Source: Halobacillus ihumii (GTDB lineage Bacteria > Bacillota > Bacilli > Bacillales > Halobacillaceae). Taken from it: a DNA stretch of 64,000 bases. The stretch is from positions 1,240,001-1,304,000 of the forward strand of contig NZ_CACVAO010000001.1 of assembly GCF_902726645.1 (NCBI RefSeq). The letters run 5' to 3'. Below are positions 8,844 to 16,828 of the stretch, piece after piece. How positions within the stretch are numbered: position 1 is the stretch's first letter; each line of letters opens with the position of its first letter. The position numbers and the translations under genes are program-made. The notes beneath the pieces are model-generated. The model saw only the letters and a list, made by a program, of their open reading frames with translations, did not search any database and was not told where the DNA came from.

Positions 8844-9506
8844 TCAATTAAAATAGAAGGGCTCGATACTTTCCACTCCAGAATCCATATTTTTGATTTT
8901 AAGTTGATTCTTTCTTACTTCTTCCTCACCAATGATAATTACATTACAGAAATTTTCTTTATTTGCTTTATCAAGTGCTTTACCTAATTTCTTGTTGCTT
9001 AATTCCAACTCAATTTTAAAACCTTGTTTTCTAAACTTACTTGCCACAAGTAACGATTCCTTAGGTGTACCTAGTGGGATTATATAGTAATCTATATCAG
9101 TATTCTCTTGTGTCTTTAAAAATTTACTTAAAGCAGCATGAAGAACATCTAAGCCAAACGATATACCCACTGTTGGAAATTTCTCATTTGACTCAATAAG
9201 ACCTCCTATTGCATTATCGTATCTTCCTCCACTACCTATACTCGAATTTATGGATCTGTCAGTCAAAAAGATCTCGTATATTGTACCTGTGTAAATCTCT
9301 AAACCTCTTGCTAAAAAAGGATTGAAAATACACTGTTCTTTAATACCAAGAATGTCTAAAAAAGCTTCAAGCTCTTTTAACTCGTTTAATCCTTGATTCA
9401 CGAACTCATTTCGTTTTGCAAAGGATTCAAAATAGTTAATAGTGGTGTTTTTTTCATCAGTCAAAAAAGCTCTTATGTGATCAATTATTAAATTGGCTAC
9501 ACCTCG
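8844..9506 (-). pseudogene. hisS: hisS2-type histidyl-tRNA synthetase, C-terminal half
   Basis: This is the 3' half of a class II histidyl-tRNA synthetase. It contains the region leading to class II motif 3 (IGSGGRYDNAIGGL), the histidine-pocket stretch LARGLEIYTGTIYE and the C-terminal anticodon-binding domain (DYYIIPLGTPKESLLVASKFRKQGFKIEL). It has no start of its own and begins exactly at the end of an IS21 element. Joined to the half at 16089-16711, after removing one copy of the 5-bp duplication CGAGG, the frame continues without error (…LIERG/VANLIIDHIR…) and gives about 426 residues, normal for HisRS. It resembles the second HisRS found in some bacilli, so an intact hisS is expected elsewhere. 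Confidence 0.9.
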
Positions 9507-9562
9507 TGTAGACGTCAAGTTGAATTTTACACTTTTTGCTCGTTTCCCTTTTACACTTCTGC

Positions 9563-10318
9563 TTAAAAGATGCTTTTTCTGTTTTTCATACGATAACTTT
9601 CCTCATTCTCTCCGCCCTGTATAACTTCCACACGATGGAGTAAACGATCTAAAATCGCTGTCGTAATCCCCTGATCACCAATCAGATTCCCCCATTCCTC
9701 TGGACTTTTATTTGAGGTTAAGATGATCGAACTTCGTTCGTATAAATGGTTAATCAAATGGAAAAACAGATTTGCCTCTCGCTGATCCATCGCCATGTAC
9801 ATCAAATCATCAATAATCACAAGGTCAGCGTTTCTCATTCGTTTCAGTTGTACCTTTGATTTGTTCAGATATTCTTCCGTCTTTAAGAGCTGTACAAGCT
9901 CACCCATTGTAGCGAAGTAAACGTTGAATCCTCTGGAAACAGCTTCGAGACCCAGTCCAATTGCGATGTACGTTTTCCCAATGCCAGGTGGCCCAAGAAT
10001 AATTAGGTTATACTGCTGTTCCAGCCAGCTTAATTCTCTGAGTTGTGTTAGCTGGCGGGCAGTCAGCACGTTTTGACCATTCAGTTCAAACTCATCTAAT
10101 GACTTCACGAAAGGGAATCGTGCCCATTTCATTCTTTTTTCAAAGCTTTTGGCTTCCCGTTTTGCTAGTTCATATCGCGTAATAGATTCTAAGAATTCTA
10201 AGTAGGTCCATGAAGATTTTTCAGCTTCGCGAAGAAGCTGTGGAAGCTCCTCCGCAGTTTCTGATAGACGTAACTGACGAAATTGATCTTGTAATTCATT
10301 CACGGTCTTCTTCATCAT
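9563..10318 (-). CDS. istB: IS21-family helper ATPase IstB, copy A
   Basis: A 251-residue AAA+ ATPase that assists the IstA transposase in target selection. Walker A is GPPGIGKT (residues ~109-116) and Walker B is ADLVIIDDLMY (~168-178). The start overlaps the end of istA by four bases, suggesting coupled translation. This copy lacks the five-residue duplication found in the copy B IstB, so it represents the standard form. Confidence 0.93.
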   Translation of the reverse strand: MMKKTVNELQDQFRQLRLSETAEELPQLLREAEKSSWTYLEFLESITRYELAKREAKSFEKRMKWARFPFVKSLDEFELNGQNVLTARQLTQLRELSWLEQQYNLIILGPPGIGKTYIAIGLGLEAVSRGFNVYFATMGELVQLLKTEEYLNKSKVQLKRMRNADLVIIDDLMYMAMDQREANLFFHLINHLYERSSIILTSNKSPEEWGNLIGDQGITTAILDRLLHRVEVIQGGENEESYRMKNRKSIF

Positions 10319-11874
10319 GATAGACCTCCTAATATGCTGGTATAAGCATTTATAGAACGGGTAGAGGTCTTAATGTGACTATATTTTGCGGGATAGGTAT
10401 AAAAGGATTTTGCCTCTTTTACCGGCTCATGAGGCAATCTATTAATGTGCTTGGCCATATCACGAAAGTCATTTGCACTAAACAGCTTTTCTCTCATACA
10501 CTTGGTCAATACGGTCTCGATTACCGTTGGATACTGTTTGATGACCTGATGAATGATCGCAAACTGGTCTCGACGATACCTTGGGTATCTTTGGCTGATC
10601 TCATCAAAGTAACCAGATGCCTGTGTTTTATTTTCAAAAAAGGAGATCAAACGTCGTTTAAACTCTTCAACACCTTTGGATCGATCACGGATATGATTGC
10701 GATTTTGAATGAGTTTCCCTTTTTCTAAGCTGATAACGTGTTCCGCAATGATTTCACTTTCTGCTTCTTTTCGAATCACGAGCGTCGGTGGTTCTTCACC
10801 TGTAACTTCAATCAAAACATGGTTATCAGCGTTTGTTTGATAAGTCCCGAGAGGGACGGAATATCGATTGGACTTATACCGGATTGTATTGTCCTTGCTT
10901 ACACTTCTTGTTATACTTTGATTATTGGTACTTTCATATGAAAGTAGGGAAGAGACTGGCTTTAAGTGTTGCTTTTCGACGAGAAACACTTCAGCTGGTC
11001 TTTTTTTTGTTGTCTGATGAACTTGATAATTTCCGGTACGCATTAGCCATTGTAGCCCCCGCTGATTCCAATCCTCTATATCACTGAACACTCGACTGTC
11101 TGCGAAATTACCTTTTATGTACTTCACTACATTTTCAATCATACCTTTAGACTCCGGATCAGCTCTTCTGCACAAATGAACCTTAAACTTACGTTCATTC
11201 ACATAACTTTGAAACTCAGCTGTTAAAAGCAGCTGTCCTGCATTTTCACTCACTGTAATTAAGTGATCCTGATCGTATACGATTTCTTCTGGACATCCTC
11301 CATAGAATTGAAATGCATTTTCATGACATCGGATCGCATCTCTCGTGGTAAATGGCCTTGTTTGCCATTCCATATACTTCTGTCTGGAGTGAGCGAGGAC
11401 AAACGCAATGAAATACAACTTGATCTCTTTGCTCTCCGTTGTCTTCTGTTTTGTTTCACCCCAGTCTACCTGAAGTTGTTTCCCCATTGGTTGTTCAGGT
11501 ATTGCTTCGTATTGGCGAACCGTTACCTTCTTCTCAATCTGGTAGAATTCCCTGATATCTTTAACATATGATCTCACCGTACTTCCACCGACCGCCAGGT
11601 TCGGGTATCTCTCTAGAAGCCAATCATGTATTTGTGCAGCACTCAAGTGAGGGTATTCTTCTAACCAGGCAAGGATCCAGTCTTTGTAGCTGTCTAATTT
11701 CTTTTTCTTCCCAATAGGCAGTTCTGTATAAGCTTTTGCTTCATCAAAAGTCATCTCTAAATATTTATAGACAGTTGGTCTTGAGATCTTAAGCTCCTTA
11801 GCGATTTGTGCTACTTTAAACTTCCGTTTATATAGGTCCTTAATTTTTAAATACAACACTAATTTCTCCTCCAA
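10315..11874 (-). CDS. istA: IS21-family transposase IstA, copy A
   Basis: A 519-residue transposase. It has an N-terminal helix-turn-helix (VAQIAKELKISRPTVYKYL, residues ~20-40) and a DDE integrase core with D in QLQVDWGE (~137), D in EIVYDQDHL (~207) and E in SKGMIENVVKY (~243). The C-terminal beta domain contains RYKSNRYSVPLGTY. The protein sequence is identical to that of copy B, indicating very recent duplication. Confidence 0.93.
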   Translation of the reverse strand: MEEKLVLYLKIKDLYKRKFKVAQIAKELKISRPTVYKYLEMTFDEAKAYTELPIGKKKKLDSYKDWILAWLEEYPHLSAAQIHDWLLERYPNLAVGGSTVRSYVKDIREFYQIEKKVTVRQYEAIPEQPMGKQLQVDWGETKQKTTESKEIKLYFIAFVLAHSRQKYMEWQTRPFTTRDAIRCHENAFQFYGGCPEEIVYDQDHLITVSENAGQLLLTAEFQSYVNERKFKVHLCRRADPESKGMIENVVKYIKGNFADSRVFSDIEDWNQRGLQWLMRTGNYQVHQTTKKRPAEVFLVEKQHLKPVSSLLSYESTNNQSITRSVSKDNTIRYKSNRYSVPLGTYQTNADNHVLIEVTGEEPPTLVIRKEAESEIIAEHVISLEKGKLIQNRNHIRDRSKGVEEFKRRLISFFENKTQASGYFDEISQRYPRYRRDQFAIIHQVIKQYPTVIETVLTKCMREKLFSANDFRDMAKHINRLPHEPVKEAKSFYTYPAKYSHIKTSTRSINAYTSILGGLS

Positions 11875-11991
11875 AATCCTAACCCCCAGTAAAATAACGT
11901 CACCAACTATTTTACTAAAGTATTAGGTTGATAGAGCAAAAGTGTAAAATCCTATCAAGCGAAAACTGTCAACTTTATTCTAGCGTTTACA

Positions 11992-12513
11992 ACCACTTAT
12001 GGTGGTGGGTTTATCCGCGGGAAGCAGGCTACCAAAAAGGACCATACTTTCTCAAAATTACAGTTAATGATAAAGACGTTACAAGTCAATTTGATACCGA
12101 TGAATTGATGTGGGAGTCTGTTAAGCTGTATGCACCGGGGACAGAATTTACGACGGTCTCTGCAAGTTCAACGATTAAAAATATGTATGCACTCTTAAGT
12201 CCGTCACCGAATTTACACATTCGCCGACACCCAACGGTTTACCAGGAGGATATCCTATTGTTCTGAGTAATAAAGGAGCAGAACTTGCATTACCAGAAGG
12301 AATTACGGAAGACGAGGCGATTCAAATCAATGAAGAGTCTGCTAAACTTGATGGAATTGAGAGAGTGGAGTCTGATGGTACGGTAGTCTTTGCAAATTAC
12401 GCACATGAGATTTTGAAGGATATGATTGGATTTGATTGAAAGTCTTTCAAACCAGAAGATAGTTATGAAATTGGACTTGAAATGATGGCGAAGTACAAAG
12501 AGTTTGCAGCGTA
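11992..12513 (+). pseudogene. 3' part of a decayed conserved gene split by IS21
   Basis: The frame from the IS21 boundary reads HLWWWVYPREAGYQKGPYFLK… WESVKLYAPGTEFTTVSASSTIKNMYALLS, then shifts near 12220 into LPGGYPIVLSNKGAELALPEGITEDEAI. It meets an in-frame TGA at about 12437 and continues to TAA at 12511-12513. Its 5' part is at 19212-19352 on the minus strand, and across the element the two join in frame (…HLVAHH/LWWW…). The apparent start near 11928 lies inside the IS end and is not real. The layout vaguely recalls helical domains of NAD(P)-dependent dehydrogenases, but I do not assign a family. Confidence 0.75.
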
Positions 12514-12561
12514 AATTGTTTTTTAAACAACTTTAAAATATGATTTCCTTATTAATGACCC

Positions 12562-12600
12562 GAGCGCTATTCTGTAACTAGGATTAGCGCTCATTTTTTA
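12562..12600 (+). terminator. rho-independent terminator
   Basis: GAGCGCTATT and ATTAGCGCTC form a near-perfect 10-bp stem with an 11-base loop, followed by ATTTTTT. It lies 49 bp after the end of the decayed gene. Confidence 0.75.
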
Positions 12601-12700
12601 TTTGAGGGTCATTTTGTATTACTGAAGGTAATAATCTTTTTCCATTTTGTGTTAAAATAAAGTGAATTTTCATATTCTTCAAACGAGGAGGGGATGACAA

Positions 12701-12979
12701 ATGATTGAAGGGCCGTTTCTCGTAGCCATTGTACCAGGGGCACTCGTTATCTTGCTTACTTGGTGGTTTAGAAGATTAAACTTTCCCTTATTTGTACGAC
12801 TTACGCCAAGCATTCTAACCGTCATTGCCGCAATCATCTTGTTCTACATTGGATTCGTAAACGTCAGGGGATTTGAAGGAGCAGCCTACTTAATTCTGGC
12901 TTTCTTTTTGATTTTTTATGCCATAGTGTCTTTTATTATGGCAACTAAAAAGAAGCCAGTTTCAAGGAGAGAGCGGTGA
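12701..12979 (+). CDS. small membrane protein, 92 aa
   Basis: Three membrane helices (residues ~5-24, 33-52 and 60-82) and a basic tail (ATKKKPVSRRER). ATG follows GAGGAGGGG. A damaged paralogue with the same upstream sequence lies at 29228-29472 on the other strand (IEGPFLVAIVPG… WWF+RLN… FYIGFVN+RGFEGAA). The gene lies in the inverted segment. Function is unknown. Confidence 0.6.
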   Translation: MIEGPFLVAIVPGALVILLTWWFRRLNFPLFVRLTPSILTVIAAIILFYIGFVNVRGFEGAAYLILAFFLIFYAIVSFIMATKKKPVSRRER

Positions 12980-13167
12980 TCTGAGAATACGAAACCAGAG
13001 TGTATCCATTTCGTAGTATATAAAGGAGTTAAGTTGAAAGTTTAATGGAAAAGAGAACGCAAGAGAAAACCTTTATTGTATGTTTACTTAATTAATGACG
13101 TTAGCTGCTTATATAGGATCTGAATTCCCTTGTTGTGGTTGTGTTTCTTTAAGGGAGGCGATTTAGT

Positions 13168-13452
13168 ATGTTGTTATTTTTGCTTGCACTTTTATTAATA
13201 TGTGGTGGGTGGCTTTGGTTTTCTTATAACCACAAAAATGAAAAGTCACATTTATTGCTATTCATAATTACCATTGGAGCACCTTACCTTAATTATTACA
13301 TAGGGCTTCAATACGCTGCTTATCTAGGTAGTCAAGGAGCGGGTTATGTTACAGGGTTCCTGACACTTGTTCTTTTTGCTAATAGTATAATTATGATTAT
13401 ATCAATAGCAGTTAGTACTGCTAGGAAAAACAGAGGAAATACAGATGGTTGA
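13168..13452 (+). CDS. small membrane protein, 94 aa
   Basis: Three hydrophobic helices and a basic C-terminus (ARKNRGNTDG). ATG follows GGGAGGCG at ideal spacing. No family is recognised. It lies in the inverted segment, after another small membrane-protein gene in the same orientation. Confidence 0.6.
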   Translation: MLLFLLALLLICGGWLWFSYNHKNEKSHLLLFIITIGAPYLNYYIGLQYAAYLGSQGAGYVTGFLTLVLFANSIIMIISIAVSTARKNRGNTDG

Positions 13453-13786
13453 AAGTAATACATTTCAAATTCCTTAGCTTGTCCTAAGCTTGTCCTAAGG
13501 AGAAGTATTGTTCATTTAAGTTATCTTGAAAATCAATTCTGTTAATGGTCATATTGCTGAATATTAAAAAGGAGCTAATTCATCGAGTATATTTTAGAAG
13601 TTCAAAAATATATATCATTTATTCTAATAATTTTTGTTCTGTCGAGTCGTTTAACAGATCTTAGGCAAACAGACGTTTTAACTGAATAACACAATCAGGA
13701 ACTGCTCAACTCTCTGTAACAATGGTCAGCGTTCTTTTTATTTATAAGGCCAAATTTTGGAGTAACGAATTGTGAAGGTGATTTTC
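13453..13786. other. gene-free interval with gene remnants
   Basis: No intact gene is visible in these 334 bp. An 11-base motif, CTTGTCCTAAG, is repeated in tandem near 13477-13499. At 13582-13689 a 35-codon hydrophobic frame follows a good GGAG site but begins with ATC rather than ATG, so it may be a dead small membrane-protein gene. Confidence 0.35.
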
Positions 13787-14292
13787 TTGAAATTTGGGGT
13801 GATTTTATAGAAACAATTAGATGTTTACTTTATGTAATAAAGCAATCGAACTATTCAAATATTAAAGAGCTATATCAAAACAAAAAGGTAAGAGAGTTTC
13901 TTGGAGGCGTCAGAAAAGAAGATTCTATTCACGAAATACTAAATGAAATGCTTAAATCTGATGATGGTTCGTGGTATTGGATAATAAAAGATAAAAAATT
14001 AAACGGATTTATAGGCTTGGTATCGCTGACTCCTCATCATAATGGCGAAGATATTGAAGTTTCTTATCAACTTCTTCCGAAATGGTGGAGAAACGGTTAC
14101 GCCACTGAGGTAGTAAGTGAGGTAATGAATTTTGCCTTTGAAAAATTAAAAGTTAGAAGTGTCGTTGCTGAAACACAGACTGCAAATCTCGCTTCTAGAA
14201 AACTCCTAGAAAAGTTAGAAATGCAATTAGTCAATACATTTCGGAGGTTTGGTGCAGAACAATCCTTTTACACTTTAGACAGAGATTCATAA
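13787..14292 (+). pseudogene. GNAT acetyltransferase, frameshifted near the start
   Basis: The frame ending at 14292 encodes a RimJ/RimL-type GNAT domain: YSNIKELYQNKKVREFLGG, then GFIGLVSLTPHHNGEDIEVSYQLLPKWWRNGYATEVV (acetyl-CoA site R/Q-x-x-G-x-A form) and NLASRKLLEKLEMQ. It is open from about 13805, but the only plausible start (TTG at 13787-13789 after GAAGGTG) is in another frame that stops at TAG about 24 bases later. A short indel near 13810 would explain this. A shorter product from the ATG at 13948 would lack the N-terminal third. Confidence 0.55.
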
Positions 14293-14562
14293 TAAGAATT
14301 GTTTTACGTATTGAATAACTCTTTAGGTGAAACATGGGAAATTAAATATTGTTAAACTAAAGGCCTTATAACAGTTATTAGAGGCTGCAAATTTTTCCTT
14401 TTCCAAGGAAGAGTCTCAATATATTCACCTTAATCTCATTTTATACAACCTTGTTTACTAATATCGCCAATGTTGAACCATAAGACATGATTTCGGGAAA
14501 TAGGAACTTTCTGTAAAATCAATCGTAGTTCTATTAGTTGCATTATTTCGGGAGGTTGAAGG

Positions 14563-15204
14563 ATGGACAAAAGTTATTCCTCGGGAGCAGAGAAAACAAC
14601 TGGGTTGGTATTAGGAAGTTTATCCCTTGCGTTAACTGGTAGTATTGTTTTTTGGTATTTAGGAAATCCAACACAGTTTATAGAGCAGCGCTTGGGAGTA
14701 AACTCTGAGGCTTTTAATAGTGTAATTGTTTGGTTATCTGCTTTCATCATTGCAATCGGATATATCATGTACACTGTAAAAGCCATTCCTTTTGTAAGAG
14801 AACATTTATTTACCTTTTCATGGCTTAAAGTAATTGGTATATGGGCGGCATTTGCATCGAGTATTGTGGAAGAAATCTTATTTAGACAAGTATTGATGGA
14901 TTGGCTAATGAGCTTAAATTATGGAATCATTGTACAAGTAGTAGCTTCAGCTCTTATTTTTGGCTTAGCGCATGGTGCCTGGGTTCTTCTTAGAGGTGAG
15001 TTTAAAATTGCTCTACCAGTGATTCTGTCCACCACCATACTTGGCGGCTTACTTGCTATTTTATATTTGATAGCCGATCGAAATTTATTAGCACCCATTG
15101 TGGCTCATATCATAATTAACTTATTTATCGAGCCGTGGCTTATTCTTTCCGCAGTTACAGGTAGTTGGGATAAAGAGAAGAAAGAAGATAAATTAGTTAA
15201 ATAG
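14563..15204 (+). CDS. CPBP-family intramembrane protease
   Basis: A 213-residue polytopic protein of the CPBP (Abi, CAAX-protease-like) family. The metal/catalytic motifs are EE at residues 103-104 with R at 108 (EEILFRQ), His in LAHGAW near 139, and HIIIN near the C-terminus. Such proteins act in bacteriocin immunity or regulated proteolysis; no partner gene here fixes the role. ATG follows GGGAGG. The gene is inside the inverted segment. Confidence 0.85.
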   Translation: MDKSYSSGAEKTTGLVLGSLSLALTGSIVFWYLGNPTQFIEQRLGVNSEAFNSVIVWLSAFIIAIGYIMYTVKAIPFVREHLFTFSWLKVIGIWAAFASSIVEEILFRQVLMDWLMSLNYGIIVQVVASALIFGLAHGAWVLLRGEFKIALPVILSTTILGGLLAILYLIADRNLLAPIVAHIIINLFIEPWLILSAVTGSWDKEKKEDKLVK

Positions 15205-15323
15205 AAACGAAATTACCATATCGATTAAAACTCTCGCGAAACAGTTAATAAAGTAACTCAGTCTTATACTCATGTAGTTTTTGCATTTTAATTGGAGAGG
15301 GTGGTATTATCTCAGATTACATA

Positions 15324-15764
15324 ATGGAATTACGGAAAAAAGTCGGTTCTATGCCTTTAGTTGTAAGTGTAGCAGGATGCTTAATAATTGATAAACAAAA
15401 CCGGATTTTGTTACAACACCGAACAGACAATAATTTGTGGTCGCATCCTGGAGGTGCTGTAGAACTTGGTGAATCAGTAGAAGAAGCCGTTGAAAGAGAG
15501 GTTTACGAAGAAACTAATCTAAAGATACAACATATTGAATTATTCAATATCTATTCTGGGGAATCGCAGCATTATATTTATCCTAATGGCGATGAAGTTT
15601 ACTTTCTAAATGTCATTTATGTGTGTAGAGATTTTATTGGTGTTCCAATTTCAAATGATAATGAGAGTAAGGAAGTGAAATTTTGGGATATAGATAATTT
15701 ACCACAGATGACGCCTTCTAACAGAAAGATCTTAAATGATTTTAAATCGTACTTGGGCAAATAG
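15324..15764 (+). CDS. Nudix hydrolase
   Basis: The Nudix box GX5EX7REUXEEXGU is complete (GGAVELGESVEEAVEREVYEETN, residues ~43-65), so a nucleoside diphosphate-linked substrate is expected. Relatives usually begin MSDYI-ELRKK; here those codons are present in frame (15312 onward), preceded by ATT ATC instead of ATG, right after GAGAGGGTGG. Either ATT/ATC is used, the ATG at 15324 is used at poor spacing, or the start has been lost by mutation. Confidence 0.8.
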   Translation: MELRKKVGSMPLVVSVAGCLIIDKQNRILLQHRTDNNLWSHPGGAVELGESVEEAVEREVYEETNLKIQHIELFNIYSGESQHYIYPNGDEVYFLNVIYVCRDFIGVPISNDNESKEVKFWDIDNLPQMTPSNRKILNDFKSYLGK

Positions 15765-15856
15765 AGAGTCTTTATCACTTGTTTCATTCCGGAGAAAGGC
15801 GTGGTTGTAACATACATCGCTATAAAGAGTAGTTTTAAAATAAGTTATGGGAATGT

Positions 15857-15885
15857 TTGAAAAAATTGGGGATTTGGAGTATGAT
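15857..15885 (+). promoter_or_regulatory. sigma-A promoter of the His leader
   Basis: TTGAAA (15857-15862), a 17-bp spacer and TATGAT (15880-15885) form a near-consensus sigma-A promoter. Transcription should start about 15892, just ahead of the leader peptide's ribosome binding site. Confidence 0.7.
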
Positions 15886-15913
15886 ACATTACAAGAAAAT
15901 TGAGGTGAACAAA

Positions 15914-15967
15914 ATGCCGTATAATATTTTTATTTACTGTTCACAACTCCATCATCATATGTATTAA
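15914..15967 (+). CDS. histidine-rich leader peptide
   Basis: A 17-residue peptide, MPYNIFIYCSQLHHHMY, begins at ATG 15914 with GAGGTG at 15902-15907. Three consecutive CAT codons (15950-15958) sit near its end, followed 50-100 bases later by a strong terminator and then the hisS2 start. Leader peptides rich in the relevant amino acid are the hallmark of ribosome-mediated attenuation. A ribosome stalled at the His codons would cover the AACCTT segment at 15966-15971, which can otherwise pair with AAGGTT at 16000-16005. Confidence 0.7.
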   Translation: MPYNIFIYCSQLHHHMY

Positions 15968-16015
15968 CCTTGCTATTCGATTTAATTATCGCATATAGGA
16001 AGGTTATTTATCATG

Positions 16016-16062
16016 AACCGCATTTGATTAAGTTTCACGCTTAAATCAAGTGCGGTTTTTTT
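16016..16062 (+). terminator. attenuator terminator before hisS2
   Basis: AACCGCATTTGATT pairs with AATCAAGTGCGGTT (about 14 bp, one G-T pair), followed by seven T. It lies between the His leader peptide and the hisS ribosome binding site, so transcription must read through it to express hisS. Possible alternative pairings are GGTT at 16002-16005 with AACC at 16016-16019, and GATTTAA at 15979-15985 with TTAAATC at 16041-16047. Confidence 0.8.
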
Positions 16063-16088
16063 ATACTCAAATTATTGGAGGTATAGCA

Positions 16089-16711
16089 ATGAAAAAAATG
16101 AATTACCAAAACGTAAAAGGAACACAAGATTATTTGGGGGATGCCGAAATAGTAAGAAGAAATATAAAAAGAACATTAGAAGATGTATTTATTCAATATG
16201 GTTGTAAACCACTAGAAACACCTATTTTAAATTATACAGGATTGCTTGCTTCTAAATATGGCGGGGGTGCAGAGATATTAGAAGAAATGTATACGTTAAC
16301 TGACAGAGGAGAAAGAAATTTAGCCTTGCGATACGATCTTACTATCCCTTTTGCCAAAGTGGTGGCAATGAACCCTACTATAAGAATGCCCTTTAAAAGA
16401 TACGAAATTGGAAAAGTATTTAGAGATGGACCAATCAAAGAAGGAAGGTATCGAGAATTCACCCAATGTGATGTAGATATAGTAGGTGTGGAGTCTCAGA
16501 TAGCTGAGGCTGAACTAATGAGCATGGCACTGGTTGCTTTTAATAAGCTAGATGTAGGTGTGACTATTCAGTATAACAATAGAAAGTTGTTAGTCGGAAT
16601 GCTTGAGGAATTTGGAATGAAAGAAGAAATGACTAGTAACGTAATATTAGTTTTAGACAAGCTCGAAAAAATAGGAGTAAATGCCGTAATTTCTGAACTT
16701 ATAGAGCGAGG
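16089..16711 (+). pseudogene. hisS: hisS2-type histidyl-tRNA synthetase, N-terminal half
   Basis: This is the 5' half of the split HisRS gene. ATG at 16089 follows GGAGG. It encodes the class II catalytic core: KGTQDYL, LETPILNY, TLTDRGERNLALRYDLTIPFA and motif 2 (FKRYEIGKVFRDGPIKEGRYREFTQCDVDIVG), then stops abruptly at an IS21 boundary after the duplication CGAGG (16707-16711). The remainder is at 8844-9506 on the other strand. A readthrough product would end within the IS after about 12 foreign residues and lack motif 3 and the anticodon domain. The gene was therefore dispensable. Confidence 0.9.
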
Positions 16712-16828
16712 TGTAAACGCTAGAATAAAGTTGACAGTTTTCGCTTGATAGGATTTTACACTTTTGCTCTATCAACCTAATACTTTAGTAAAATAGTTGG
16801 TGACGTTATTTTACTGGGGGTTAGGATT

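Larger units (their letters stand above)
9507..11991 (-). mobile_element. IS21-family element, copy A (2485 bp)
   Basis: The ends are TGTAAACG and CGTCTACA, imperfect inverted repeats beginning TGTA(A/G)ACG, with internal repeats of an AGTGTAAAA-type motif at both ends. It carries istA and istB. The flanks do not match each other (CGAGG read on the element strand at 9502-9506; ACCAC at 11992-11996), but each matches one flank of copy B at 16712-19211. Copy B differs mainly by a 15-bp insertion. Confidence 0.92.
11992..16711. other. 4.72-kb segment inverted between IS21 copies
   Basis: All genes here run on the plus strand while most neighbours run on the minus strand. The left junction carries ACCAC and the right junction CGAGG. 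Turning the segment round restores CGAGG on both sides of copy A and GTGGT on both sides of copy B. It also restores two continuous reading frames, hisS and the decayed gene at 11992/19212. This directly supports inversion by homologous recombination between the two inverted elements. Confidence 0.9.

Noticed and set aside
11928..12266. 112-codon plus-strand gene starting inside the IS21 end
   Set aside because: Its first ~20 codons are IS terminus sequence read into the interrupted gene; it is a chimeric frame, not a natural start.
12437..12439. TGA recoding (Trp or selenocysteine)
   Set aside because: Normal genes in the window end in TGA, the affected frames contain other lesions, and no SECIS-like structure is evident.
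15860..16088. T-box riboswitch before hisS
   Set aside because: I find no T-box antiterminator consensus (AGGGTGGNACCGCG-like) and no stem I specifier; the His leader peptide and terminator explain the region better.
11992..16711. Phase-variable inversion switch
   Set aside because: In either orientation both flanking genes remain interrupted by the IS21 elements, so flipping would not turn a gene on; it is a rearrangement rather than a switch.
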